A DNA stretch of 14,019 bases from an uncultured bacterium (GCA_937923585.1 CALDSM010000291.1:1-14019), one strand, 5' to 3'; positions 1 through 7,102 are shown, counted from the stretch's first letter. The notes: generated from the sequence alone by a model not told the origin. Translations and numbers: made by a program.

Positions 1-2
1 AA

Positions 3-32
3 CGCTTCAAGTACGAATACCCCCCGCCGTAA
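3..32 (+). CDS. possible C-terminal tail of an upstream gene (partial)
   Basis: Frame 3 from the left edge reads RFKYEYPPP and then TAA. The composition would suit the end of a real protein that begins outside the window. Nine residues are too few to recognise a family, and the other two frames also stay open for a short distance. The rest of the 234 bases before the first confident start holds only a weak candidate promoter and a 10-bp palindrome (CGGCATGCCG, 108-117). Confidence 0.2.
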   Translation, partial: RFKYEYPPP

Positions 33-142
33 ACCCATGACCAAGAACCTCCCCGCATGAATGCCGGCTTGTCTGAAATAAAGAACCGGTTGCCTTTTCA
101 AACGGGTCGGCATGCCGGTGTTTCGCCCCTGTCCGCATGAAG

Positions 143-172
143 TTGTACTCCCCGTCCCCAACCACATACTAT
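143..172 (+). promoter_or_regulatory. weak candidate promoter for the acetyltransferase
   Basis: TTGTAC (143-148) and TACTAT (167-172) are separated by 18 bases. Each box is only a partial match to the sigma-70 consensus. The position, about 60 bases before the ATG at 235, is reasonable. If real, it argues against the longer reading frame that opens at 112. Confidence 0.25.
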
Positions 173-234
173 GTCGGGCAGCGTGCGGACAGGCGGCGCG
201 GAGGCACCGCCTGACTCCGTGCCGGGAGAAGAGA

Positions 235-753
235 ATGAGCCAGGGTGAAGAGATCAGCGCGGTCGAGCCCGACTGGAGCCGCGAAACGTTCGTGCGGTCA
301 TGGGACCCGGGCAGGCAACTGCTCCGGTGCATCCGCCGCTACCAGCATTGGCGGTCCAGGGGCGGAATCCTGTCCGTGGTTCCCCGGTACTGCAATGTGC
401 TTAAGCACCGCTTCTGGAGCGCCGTGTCCGGGGCCGACATTCCCCTCACCGCCCGGATTGAGGGCGGCCTCCAGTTGCTCCACCCCAACGGCATCGTTAT
501 CCATCCCGATGCCCGCATTGGGCCCAACTGCATTTTCTTTCAGCAGGTAACTGTGGGAACCCGCGAGAACAGCCCGCTCGTGCCCTGCATCGGCGGAGAC
601 GTGTCCATCGGGGCGGGGGCCAAAGTGCTTGGAGGGGTGAAGGTCGGCAACCACGCCCGCATCGGCGCAAACGCCGTGGTGCTGTGTGATGTGCCCGACT
701 ACGGTGTGGCCGTCGGCGTCCCCGCAAGGGTGATTGACCGCCGCGGCGTCTGA
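235..753 (+). CDS. hexapeptide-repeat acetyltransferase, serine O-acetyltransferase (CysE)-like
   Basis: A 172-residue acyltransferase of the left-handed beta-helix class, expected to move acetyl from acetyl-CoA to a hydroxyl or amino group. Residues 1-75 are a short helical N-terminal part. From about residue 80 the [LIV]-G-x4 hexapeptide pattern runs through IVIHPDARIGPNC (87-99), VSIGAGAKVLGGVKVG (123-138), ARIGANAVVL (141-150) and the typical closing DVPDYGVAVGVPARVI (152-167). This is the CysE C-terminal signature. The region where CysE has its second catalytic His (usually HP-T-IG) reads PCIGG instead, so the acceptor may be a sugar rather than serine. I chose ATG 235 because GGGAGAAGAG lies just before it; the frame is open back to 112, but that extension looks non-coding. 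It is convergent with an exopolysaccharide glycosyltransferase, and CysE-like acetyltransferases are common in such clusters. The general class is certain and the substrate is not. Confidence 0.85.
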   Translation: MSQGEEISAVEPDWSRETFVRSWDPGRQLLRCIRRYQHWRSRGGILSVVPRYCNVLKHRFWSAVSGADIPLTARIEGGLQLLHPNGIVIHPDARIGPNCIFFQQVTVGTRENSPLVPCIGGDVSIGAGAKVLGGVKVGNHARIGANAVVLCDVPDYGVAVGVPARVIDRRGV

Positions 754-781
754 CCGCCGCGGGCCACCGCAAAAAAAGGCA

Positions 782-2185
782 CTACGCCGCGTTCTTCCCC
801 TGGATCACCTCGCGCAGCGTCTTCAGCAGAATGATAATGTCCTCGGTAAGGCTCCACCGGTCTATGTAGCCCAGGTCCAGGCGCAGCCACTCGTCATAGC
901 TGAGTCCGTGCCGTCCGCTCACCTGCCAAAGCCCCGTCATCCCCTGCTTCATGCTCAGACGCCGACGCTCGTCCAGTGTGTACTTGTCGGCGTCCGACGC
1001 CACCGCCGGACGGGGGCCGACGAGGCTCATCTCACCCTTCCACACGTTGATCAACTGCGGCAGTTCGTCAAGGCTGTGCTTGCGCAGAAAGGCGCCGATA
1101 CGGGTTACCCGGGGGTCCTGCCGCATCTTAAACGCCTTTCCATCCACCTCGTTCTGCTCCTCCAGCGTTTCACGGAGTTCCTCCGCATTGGCCACCATCG
1201 AGCGGAACTTGATCATCTTGAAGCGGCGCTGGTTGCAGCCGGCCCGTTCCTGCAGGAAGAAGACCGGGCCCTTCGAGTCCCACTTGATAAGCACGGCGAT
1301 CAACAGGAACAGGGGGGACAGCATGACAAGCAGCACCGAAGAACCCACAAAATCCATGACCCGCTTCATGGCCAGCCCGGCCCGGTCTTCCGGAACCGGG
1401 GACAGCGCCAGCACGGGCACATCGTTCACGTGGGTCGTCTGCGGGCGCGCCTGCTGCGAATCAAACAGGTCGCCCAGAATGTGAACAACCACGCCCTGCC
1501 GCTGCGCCATGCCCCCAATCCGTTGAATCGCCTCAAAGCACGACCGCAGGGGAAGGCCGATGAAGATGTCGTCTATGGGCTGCCGGCGCAGCAGCACCGA
1601 CAGCACCGCGCACGGGCCCAGGTAGGCAATGTCGTCCCCGCAGAACGCCGCGCCGCGCTCGGCGTCGTCGTCAAGCACGCCCGACACCCGGTATTCCTGG
1701 CTGCCCCGGAGGCGCTCCGCAAGCTGCTTCGTCCGATCATTTGCGCCCACAATCAGCACTTCACGCTGCAGGTGCCCCGTGTGGCGCAGCGTGCCCACCG
1801 TGGCAAGCCGAACCGCCGTAATCGTCGCCATGCCCCCGGCGAAAAACACCGCCAGAAACTTGGCCTGGACGCCGTTCACGTTGTACAGCATCATGACTGC
1901 GGTGCTGTAGACCGCCGAATAGGCCAACGCCTTCAGCACCGTTCGGATAAGGGCGGCCGCCTCATTCATGTGCCGCAGGCGCCAATAGCCCCGCGCGGCG
2001 GCGGTGATCAGCCAGCACCCCGTGAGAAAGAGAAGATGCGGGGAGTAGACCGTGAGCGCGATGTCAAAGGGGCCGGGCAGCGTGAGAAACACCGCCGCGC
2101 AGTACACTGCGGCAAGGCCGAGCAGATCCCCCAGCACCAGCATTTGCGGCAGGCGCGCGACGAGCAAGTTCTTCCGGGAAGCCAT
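782..2185 (-). CDS. exopolysaccharide polyprenyl glycosylphosphotransferase (WcaJ/PssY type)
   Basis: A 467-residue initiating enzyme that transfers a sugar-1-phosphate from a UDP-sugar to undecaprenyl phosphate in the inner membrane, the first step of capsule or exopolysaccharide synthesis. Hydrophobic segments lie at about 14-34, 48-65, 85-103 and 108-128. A Rossmann-like domain follows: VLIVGAND 143-150, GVLDDD 169-174, IFIGLPLRS 208-215. A further membrane segment at about 279-300 precedes the cytoplasmic catalytic domain. That domain has the family hallmarks KRVMD (274-278), KFRSM (326-330), LDELPQLINV (372-381), SLVGPRP (387-393) and GMTGLWQVSGR (415-425). Length and order match full-size family members. 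The ATG at 2185 follows a GGAGAT ribosome site and lies 33 bases after the stop of the upstream gene, so the two are probably co-transcribed. The sugar (glucose, galactose or other) cannot be told from sequence alone. Confidence 0.95.
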   Translation of the reverse strand: MASRKNLLVARLPQMLVLGDLLGLAAVYCAAVFLTLPGPFDIALTVYSPHLLFLTGCWLITAAARGYWRLRHMNEAAALIRTVLKALAYSAVYSTAVMMLYNVNGVQAKFLAVFFAGGMATITAVRLATVGTLRHTGHLQREVLIVGANDRTKQLAERLRGSQEYRVSGVLDDDAERGAAFCGDDIAYLGPCAVLSVLLRRQPIDDIFIGLPLRSCFEAIQRIGGMAQRQGVVVHILGDLFDSQQARPQTTHVNDVPVLALSPVPEDRAGLAMKRVMDFVGSSVLLVMLSPLFLLIAVLIKWDSKGPVFFLQERAGCNQRRFKMIKFRSMVANAEELRETLEEQNEVDGKAFKMRQDPRVTRIGAFLRKHSLDELPQLINVWKGEMSLVGPRPAVASDADKYTLDERRRLSMKQGMTGLWQVSGRHGLSYDEWLRLDLGYIDRWSLTEDIIILLKTLREVIQGKNAA

Positions 2186-2218
2186 GCTGCTCTATCTCCG
2201 CTGGCGGCAGGACATGGC

Positions 2219-2794
2219 TTACATCGGGAACGGGGGGCGCGGACGTCCGCCGTCCTGCTGCCTGGGATAAGCCGGGTCCAGCGCAGCCAGGCCGGAAAAC
2301 ACCGAGGACACAGCGTCCGTTATCCGTGTGACAAACCCGGTCCGCCGCACGGAAAGTTCCCGGGCCGCGTCCGCCTCCGAAAGCCCCGCCTCCTCCGGCG
2401 ATTCCATGCGCCACAGGTGGCCCGGTTCGCCCCGCAGCGGCAGAAAGTCGGCCAGCAGATACACCGTGACACCTGCCGAATTGCAGAGGTCCAAAACGCG
2501 CTTCGCCTGATCATAGGAGGAACGCAGCGGCAGGCAGACATACACGCAGTCAATGACGCTGTCTATCATCAGGCGTTCCAGCCCCGTGACCGGGCCCAGG
2601 TACGAAACGCCGAGTTTCTCCAGCGCATCACTGCGGCTGGAGTCGTCATCGAGAAAACCAACAATACGGCAGTCAGGCGCGCCCTTCCCCGTGATTCTCT
2701 TCACGAGATGCTCGGAGCGCTCATTGCCTCCCACGACCAGCACATGCTGCAGGCCGTCACCCTGTTGCCCCAGAGAGGGCAGGTTCACTTTCAT
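2219..2794 (-). CDS. free-standing Rossmann domain related to the N-terminal half of polyprenyl glycosylphosphotransferases
   Basis: A 191-residue soluble protein paralogous to residues 140-240 of the downstream glycosylphosphotransferase. HVLVVGGNERSEHLVKRI (17-34) matches its VLIVGANDRTKQLAERL, IVGFLDDD (44-51) its VSGVLDDD, and VYVCLPLRSSYDQAKRVL (84-101) its IFIGLPLRSCFEAIQRI; both continue into a GVxVxxLxDxx strand. It has no membrane segment and no catalytic domain (no KFRSM or SLVGPRP), so it cannot transfer sugar phosphate. After about residue 125 there is an acidic helical stretch and a short Pro/Arg-rich tail that I do not recognise. The start at 2794 is supported by AAAGGA 8-9 bases upstream. 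It is the first gene of the operon. Possible roles are nucleotide-sugar sensing or partnering the enzyme. It could also be the remnant of a second, truncated glycosylphosphotransferase, although the clean frame and good start argue against decay. Confidence 0.75.
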   Translation of the reverse strand: MKVNLPSLGQQGDGLQHVLVVGGNERSEHLVKRITGKGAPDCRIVGFLDDDSSRSDALEKLGVSYLGPVTGLERLMIDSVIDCVYVCLPLRSSYDQAKRVLDLCNSAGVTVYLLADFLPLRGEPGHLWRMESPEEAGLSEADAARELSVRRTGFVTRITDAVSSVFSGLAALDPAYPRQQDGGRPRPPFPM

Positions 2795-3184
2795 GGTTCC
2801 AATCCTTTATGCTCCGGATCGCCCTTGCCGGTGGCTGGGTGCAACCGCCACCGGAAAGCCTCATCTGTGACCGCCAGGTCCATGCTCACCGCGCACCCGA
2901 AAACCAGCCCATCTGATGGTTGCACCGTATACTATATCAGGATGTCTTGGCAGAATCGAGAAAATCTGCCGTTTTCGGTGCTTGAGGCGTACCCAATTCA
3001 CGGTCCAAACAGGTACTCTAACTACATCCCGCCGCCTCGCTTTATTTCCTGTCTTTCGTGCGGAGCGGCATTTTTCGGCCTCTGAATGGACCCATACACC
3101 TCAACTTACCGATACGGCTCACTGCTTTGAATTTGCGAAAGACAAACCGCAAACATGCAACCCAAACGCTGACACCCGGATTTT

Positions 3185-3213
3185 AGTATACCATTTTCTT
3201 CTCAAAATGGGAA
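3185..3213 (-). promoter_or_regulatory. candidate promoter of the EPS operon with a dyad in the spacer
   Basis: On the minus strand, TTCCCA (3213-3208), 17 bases and TATACT (3190-3185) form a sigma-70-like promoter, with TGG before TATACT giving an extended -10. The spacer, together with three bases of the -35 box, is the perfect inverted repeat CCATTTT-N6-AAAATGG (3191-3210), which looks like a regulator site. The leader to the ATG at 2794 would be about 385 bases, long but plausible for exopolysaccharide genes. No expression evidence is available. Confidence 0.4.
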
Positions 3214-3238
3214 GGTTTTTTACAATATTTCCAATAAT

Positions 3239-3264
3239 GGGAACAGTTGGGCTTTCCAGTTCCC
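3239..3264. repeat. inverted repeat GGGAAC-N14-GTTCCC
   Basis: A 6-bp perfect dyad with a 14-base centre, 26 bases upstream of the -35 box of the candidate EPS promoter. The position suits an activator site; no known regulator is recognised from it. Confidence 0.35.
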
Positions 3265-3442
3265 AAATCGCCTTGTTTCCCCCTGTTTTCAGGGCAAAGG
3301 AGCCGTTTCAATCCAGGCAGTAACGGCCTGCATTTTCACGCGACCTGTTCCGGTATGGAACATGTGTCTCCGGTGGTGGTCCGTTTCCGTGTCCGGCATG
3401 AACGCTTGGTTTGCCGATAATCTTCCAAATTTAAGTTGTCCG

Positions 3443-3471
3443 TTGCGCTGGCCGCCTTGAACATCTATACT
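3443..3471 (+). promoter_or_regulatory. promoter of the first oxidoreductase gene
   Basis: TTGCGC (3443-3448), 17 bases, TATACT (3466-3471). The -10 is followed by TGC, giving the TATACTTGC sequence also seen before the third TPR gene. The leader to the ATG at 3607 is about 130 bases. Confidence 0.55.
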
Positions 3472-3606
3472 TGCCGGACACCCGAAACCAGCATCGAAAT
3501 TCGGCGCGGACCTGTGCCGGCCGCGATGGCTCAAGGGTGAAAGAGATGAACCGTTGACCGTGGACAGGGTGTCGGAACGGACACGAAAGACAAAGGAGCA
3601 GTCGTC

Positions 3607-4941
3607 ATGAAAGAGCACATCACGCGCAGGTCGTTTATCAGCCAGGTGGCGGCAGCGGGCATGGCCGCGCCGTTCATCTTTCCGCGTTTGAGCCTGGCAA
3701 AACCGCCTTCGGGCAAACTGCAGCATGCGGCCATCGGCGTGTGCGGACAGGGCTGGTCGGACCTGGAAAACATCGCCAGCCACGGCAAGGTGGATGTCTA
3801 TGCGCTGTGCGACATTGACGCGAACAATCTGAAGAAGGGGGCGCAGCGCTATCCGGGCGCGAAGCTCTACCGCGACTGGCGCGAAATGCTGGACAAGGAG
3901 GGGCGCCGCATTGACTCGGTCAACGTGTCCACCCCGGATCACACGCACGCGCCCGCGGCGATGACCGCGATTCGGAAAGGCATGCACGTCTTCTGCGAGA
4001 AACCGCTCACTCACGAGGTCTACGAGGCGCGCCAGTTGACGCTCGCCGCGCGCGAGCACGGCGTGGCCACCCAGATGGGCATCCAGATCCACGCGCACGA
4101 CTTCTACCGCACCGCCGTCCAGTGGCTGAAGGACGGCGCCATAGGCAAAGTGAAGGAATGGCATTCCTGGTGCGCCGCGTGCTACACCGTCGCCGACAAG
4201 AAACGGCCCGAAGGGCAGGACCCGATTCCCGCGCATGTGAAATGGGACCTGTGGCTCGGCGTCGCGCCGAAGCGGCTCTACAAGAAGGACATCTACCATC
4301 CGTTCAAGTGGCGCTGCTGGCGCGATTTCGGCGGCGGCGCGACGGGCGACTTCGGCTGCCATATCTTCGACCCCGTCTTCACCGCGCTCGGCGCCATGGC
4401 ACCGCTCAGCATCACGGCCGAAGCCGAATGCGTCAGCGACGAATTCTACCCCGCATGGACCGTGCTCAATTACATGTTCCCTGGAAACGCCATGACCGCA
4501 GGCAAAGAAATCGTGGGCACCTGGATGGACGGCGTGAAGAAGCCGGACCCGGCCCTGTCGCCCGACCTGCCCAAGGGCCATGAGCTTCCGCCCAGCGGCT
4601 CCATGCTCATCGGCGAGGCGGGCACGCTCATCATTCCCCACGTGGGGCCGCCCCATCTCTACCCCGTCGAGAAGTTCAAGGACTACCCGACGCCCAAACT
4701 GGAGCCGCTCAACCACTACCACGACTTCGTCGAGGCGGCCCTGGGCAACGGCAAGGCCGGCGCCAATTTCGACTTCGCCGGCCCCCTGGCGGAGACCGTG
4801 CTGCTCGGCAACGTCGCCAACCGCTACCCGGGCAAGACGCTCGAATGGAACGCCGAGAAGCTAGAGTTCACCAACAGTTGCGAGGCGAACAAACACCTGC
4901 GCCGCCGCTACCGCGACGGCTGGCACGTGCGCGGGCTGTAG
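3607..4941 (+). CDS. Tat-exported Gfo/Idh/MocA family oxidoreductase
   Basis: A 444-residue NAD(P)-dependent oxidoreductase of the glucose-fructose oxidoreductase/inositol dehydrogenase class, which oxidises or reduces a sugar hydroxyl. The N-terminus TRRSFI (6-11) followed by a hydrophobic Ala-rich stretch ending near residue 31 is a twin-arginine signal, so it folds with cofactor and is exported. The Rossmann fold runs from about residue 40, with IGVCGQGW (43-50), the acidic CDI at the end of beta2 (68-70), NVSTPDHTHA (106-115) and the diagnostic EKP (131-133). The C-terminal domain carries GATGDFGCHIFDP, with the His and Asp usual in the active-site helix. AAAGGAG (3592-3598) sits 8 bases before the ATG. 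Length is ordinary for exported planctomycete-type members. It appears monocistronic, with no clear terminator hairpin directly after it. Family and export are secure; the sugar substrate is not. Confidence 0.93.
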   Translation: MKEHITRRSFISQVAAAGMAAPFIFPRLSLAKPPSGKLQHAAIGVCGQGWSDLENIASHGKVDVYALCDIDANNLKKGAQRYPGAKLYRDWREMLDKEGRRIDSVNVSTPDHTHAPAAMTAIRKGMHVFCEKPLTHEVYEARQLTLAAREHGVATQMGIQIHAHDFYRTAVQWLKDGAIGKVKEWHSWCAACYTVADKKRPEGQDPIPAHVKWDLWLGVAPKRLYKKDIYHPFKWRCWRDFGGGATGDFGCHIFDPVFTALGAMAPLSITAEAECVSDEFYPAWTVLNYMFPGNAMTAGKEIVGTWMDGVKKPDPALSPDLPKGHELPPSGSMLIGEAGTLIIPHVGPPHLYPVEKFKDYPTPKLEPLNHYHDFVEAALGNGKAGANFDFAGPLAETVLLGNVANRYPGKTLEWNAEKLEFTNSCEANKHLRRRYRDGWHVRGL

Positions 4942-5084
4942 AGCTCCCGGGAAGATTGATCCTCAGATTACGCTGATTTGCGCAGACTGGAAATCCAAGG
5001 GACACTCCTGTCTGCGCTCAACTTTGTTGGCGGGTGGAATGTGCAAGGAGTTGGCCTTTTTTGACTGCGGTGGCCATGCCTCCG
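4942..5084. other. intergenic segment without recognisable genes
   Basis: The first part of a 422-bp gap between the oxidoreductase and the glycosidase. It holds a short near-repetitive stretch (CAGATTACGCTGATT near 4966) of a kind often dispersed in environmental genomes, and no usable open frame. The rest of the gap carries two palindromic elements. Confidence 0.5.
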
Positions 5085-5164
5085 CTTTTCCTGGGCACGC
5101 CAATCTCCGATTGGCCGTTCTTGGCACAAAAGAGCCAATCGGAGATTGGCGTGCCCAGGAAAAG
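5085..5164. repeat. perfect 31-bp inverted repeat, nested palindrome (MITE- or REP-like)
   Basis: The arms at 5085-5115 and 5134-5164 are exact reverse complements over 31 bases and flank an 18-base centre. Each arm contains an inner palindrome, GCCAATC-TCC-GATTGGC (5099-5115) and its mirror (5134-5150), so the element can fold as one long hairpin or as a cruciform with two short hairpins. The centre adds TTGGC-N8-GCCAA (5121-5138). No transposase is present. The repeat produces spurious short peptides in both directions. It is probably a dispersed non-coding element, although a bidirectional terminator role is possible. Confidence 0.8.
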
Positions 5165-5275
5165 CACTGTCATAAATGCCCGATCAACAAGCCCCATTAA
5201 GCCAAAGCGGCGGCAGGGCCACCGCACTCAAGAAAGGCGTACACTGGGTGTCGCAAACAAACAAAGAGGACCAAG

Positions 5276-5337
5276 CGAAAAACGGGGACTGACTCGCCTT
5301 TCGGCAGTTTGAAAGGCGTGTCTGTCCCCGCTTTTCG
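5276..5337. repeat. imperfect 27-bp inverted repeat (REP-like) in the glycosidase leader
   Basis: The arms at 5276-5302 and 5311-5337 pair at 24 of 27 positions around an 8-base loop. The right arm includes GGCGTGTCTGTCCCCG. Palindromes built on GGGGACAGACAC are, from memory, common REP-type elements mobilised by REP-associated tyrosine transposases; that link is recall, not shown here. The hairpin ends 26 bases before the TTG start of the next gene, so it would lie in that gene's leader or act as a roadblock to readthrough. Confidence 0.7.
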
Positions 5338-5363
5338 CGGCGACAGGCGGAGGTTCAACAACG

Positions 5364-6437
5364 TTGAAACCAGGAAATTTGACACGACGTGCGTTCGTGC
5401 TTGGAGCGGCGGTGACGGCGGCCGCAGCCGGAACAGCGGCGGCTCTGGCTGATGATGCCCGGTCAGCGGCGCATGCGGCCGATGCCCCGCCCGCCGAGGA
5501 CTACTCCAAGGTCCGCGGCTTCAACTACCAGCCCAGTTACGGAAGCCACGGACTGGAGACCTGGGGCGACGCCTTCGATATTGCCATCATCAAGAAGGAG
5601 TTGCTGCTCGGGCGCAAGTACTTCCCGAAGATGAACACGATCCGGCTCTGGCTGTCCTACGACGCGTTTATCCGCCAGCCGGACAAGATGCCGCAGCGGT
5701 TCCACAGCGTGATTGACCTCGCCGCGGAAGTCGGCGTCCGATTCATCCCCACGCTGTTCAACGGCTGGCACAGTTGCCCCGATTTCGGCGGAATCTCCGT
5801 CGAAATGCTGGATTACTGGGGCACGGCGGAGCGCTTCGACGGAGCGTTCGGCCCATACCTAGACGCCGTCGTGAAACCGCACGCGGATGATGCGCGCATC
5901 CTGCTCTGGGACCTGTGCAACGAGCCCTTCAACAGTTCCCGGTGCGAGGCGTCGAACAAGACGATTCTGGACTGGCTCGGACGGGTGCGGACGAAGTGCA
6001 AAGACCTGGGCGTGCGCGCGCCGCTGGCCGTGGGTGCGACACCAGCCATTGATGCGATGCGGATGGTCGAGCCCCTTTCCGACGTGATTACGTTCCATCC
6101 CTACTTCGCGTGGAACGCCTGGGTGAAGACGCCCGAGCAGTTCGAGGCCTTTCTCGACGAGGCCGTGGCTTTCGGCAAATCAGCCGGGAAACCGATGCTC
6201 GCCACCGAGACGGGCTGGGGCGCGCTGGAAGACCAGAAACGGGCCGAGGTGCTTTCGGTCGAACTGGGCGGCCTGTCCAAGCGGGGCATCGGCTTCACGG
6301 CGCACCTCCTGCATCACACACTCGTCGCCGACGGCCACCGCTCCGAATACGGCCCCATGAGCGGCGCAGGATACATGGCCTTCATCGAAAAGGGTGGGAC
6401 GCTGCGGCCTTACCACGAAATCTACAACACGTTCTGA
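5364..6437 (+). CDS. Tat-exported GH5-like (clan GH-A) glycoside hydrolase, cellulase-like
   Basis: A 357-residue (beta/alpha)8-barrel hydrolase predicted to cut beta-glycosidic bonds outside the cytoplasm. TRRAFV (7-12) plus an Ala-rich hydrophobic stretch ending in ALA-DD (27-31) is a twin-arginine signal with a cleavage site. The barrel begins at GFNYQPSYG (52-60) and NTIRLWLSYD (91-100). LWDLCNEPFN (181-190) holds the clan GH-A Asn-Glu pair, with E187 as acid/base. TFHPYF (243-248) has the conserved His and Tyr. ATETGWG (280-286) gives E282 as the nucleophile. All core catalytic residues are therefore present. The start is TTG at 5364, chosen because GGCGGAGG lies 10 bases before it and the Tat motif follows at once; no ATG fits. 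An Ala/Asp-rich linker (30-46) separates signal and domain. It is flanked by two exported oxidoreductases, which suggests shared use of an extracellular sugar polymer. The precise subfamily is not assignable by eye. Confidence 0.85.
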   Translation: MKPGNLTRRAFVLGAAVTAAAAGTAAALADDARSAAHAADAPPAEDYSKVRGFNYQPSYGSHGLETWGDAFDIAIIKKELLLGRKYFPKMNTIRLWLSYDAFIRQPDKMPQRFHSVIDLAAEVGVRFIPTLFNGWHSCPDFGGISVEMLDYWGTAERFDGAFGPYLDAVVKPHADDARILLWDLCNEPFNSSRCEASNKTILDWLGRVRTKCKDLGVRAPLAVGATPAIDAMRMVEPLSDVITFHPYFAWNAWVKTPEQFEAFLDEAVAFGKSAGKPMLATETGWGALEDQKRAEVLSVELGGLSKRGIGFTAHLLHHTLVADGHRSEYGPMSGAGYMAFIEKGGTLRPYHEIYNTF

Positions 6438-6467
6438 CGATCTCGCCGAGAAAGAAAGCTTTAATCC

Positions 6468-6803
6468 CTAATCCGTCTTTTCGGTTGAGTTTGCTTTCTT
6501 TTGTGCCGTTCTATCAGTTTCCAGTCTTTCCGCAGAGTTGCGCAGGTCGTCCAGGTATCTCTTTTCCGCTTCGGCTTCGGCCGTGAGCCTGCGGCGTTCG
6601 GCAAAGGCGTCGTACTGGTCGTTGGCCCAAGTGAGCGCCTGTTCCCTGCTGACGGTTCCCGCATCTTCCAATACCGGAAGTTCCGTGTCGCGCAGAAACT
6701 TGTCGAGGAAGCTTTCCCAGTCGCGTATGCGGATGTCCCGGCGGCGCCGTGCGCGGAAGTCAGCCTGGTCGAGGAACATGACCGTGATGCGGTTGGTGCA
6801 CCC
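6468..6803 (-). pseudogene. RhuM-family gene, C-terminal fragment
   Basis: Homology to the RhuM family starts at NRITVMFLDQADFRARRR, with the asparagine codon at about 6794. Intact RhuM proteins there read roughly ELNRIVTMFLDQAE, and this frame has a stop at 6804-6806 just upstream. It continues with DWESFLDKFLRDTELPVLEDAGTVS and a charged C-terminal helix (EAEAEKRYLDDLRNSAERL), as in family members, and ends at 6468. A Met at 6779 could in principle start a 103-residue protein, but no ribosome site is evident. It is on the same strand and in the right order to be the missing end of the fragment at 7601-8326, so the two are read as one broken gene. It is convergent with the glycosidase, 30 bases away. 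Confidence 0.75.
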
Positions 6804-6928
6804 CTATGCGACCAGTTGGCCAAGGCGCACCAGACCCATAGCGGATTTGACGCGAAACCGGTATCATGCGCAACAATGCATGAATACAGCCGCAATATCC
6901 CTTCTCCCCAAGCCTCAACGGATGCACG

Positions 6929-7102
6929 TCAAAGGATCTTCTTCGTCTTCATTGGCCTCTTGGGCGTCAGACGAATTACTTTCATTCCTGAGGCCGCCTG
7001 AATGGCGCGCAGATCCGCGCAAATTGCATCGAGGTCGCCCCTGAATTTCTTGGTATGCTGCATCCGGTGCTTGCGCACTTCCGCAACAATGGGATCTTTC
7101 AT
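6929..7102 (-). CDS. small partner (putative antitoxin) of the PIN toxin
   Basis: A 57-residue basic protein, MKDPIVAEVRKHR at the start, with KKFRGDLDAICADLRAIQ (18-35) predicted helical and a Lys/Arg/Pro-rich tail (48-56). From family knowledge, very similar short proteins of the form M-x-DPI-x-EVR...DL-x-AI-x-x-DL are repeatedly encoded directly after PIN-domain genes of the ETT type and are usually left as hypothetical. Its ATG (7102) overlaps the PIN stop codon as ATGA, so translation is coupled. An in-frame Met lies upstream at 7135, but that extension falls entirely inside the PIN gene, and the MKDPIV start is the family-like one. No classical DNA-binding fold (AbrB, RHH, Phd) is visible, so the antitoxin role rests on position. 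Confidence 0.75.
   Translation of the reverse strand: MKDPIVAEVRKHRMQHTKKFRGDLDAICADLRAIQAASGMKVIRLTPKRPMKTKKIL

Larger units (their letters stand above)
2795..3606. other. 812-bp divergent intergenic region
   Basis: It separates the minus-strand EPS operon from the plus-strand oxidoreductase. No open frame here has protein-like composition or a ribosome site. It is visibly AT-richer around 3120-3260 than its surroundings. It holds the candidate promoters for both sides and two inverted repeats, listed separately. A second weak minus-strand -10 (TATAGT, 2931-2936) lies nearer the EPS genes but has no convincing -35. Confidence 0.7.

Noticed and set aside
734..3085. A 783-residue open frame on the plus strand, antisense to both EPS genes
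   Set aside because: It is very rich in His, Arg, Gln and Pro, as expected of the complement of GC-rich coding DNA. It has no domain, and the opposite strand encodes clear family proteins.
2916..3323. A 135-residue plus-strand frame in the large intergenic region
   Set aside because: No ribosome site, no domain, Phe/Thr/Cys-rich composition and AT-rich regulatory sequence beneath it.
3289..4722. A 477-residue minus-strand frame opposite the first oxidoreductase
   Set aside because: Shadow of a strongly supported gene; no motif, no ribosome site, and His/Arg/Val-biased composition.
5018..5312. Short frames on both strands encoding FLGTPISDW and EIGVPRKS
   Set aside because: Both arise from the perfect inverted repeat at 5085-5164, so they are non-coding artefacts.
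5085..5337. A CRISPR array or tandem repeat in the gap before the glycosidase
   Set aside because: The repeats are two unrelated inverted palindromes, not direct repeats with spacers. No cas gene is present.
6451..6501. AAAGAAAGC and GCTTTCTTT as a bidirectional terminator between the glycosidase and the RhuM fragment
   Set aside because: The 9-bp AT-rich stem has a 33-base loop and overlaps coding sequence, so it is too weak to call.
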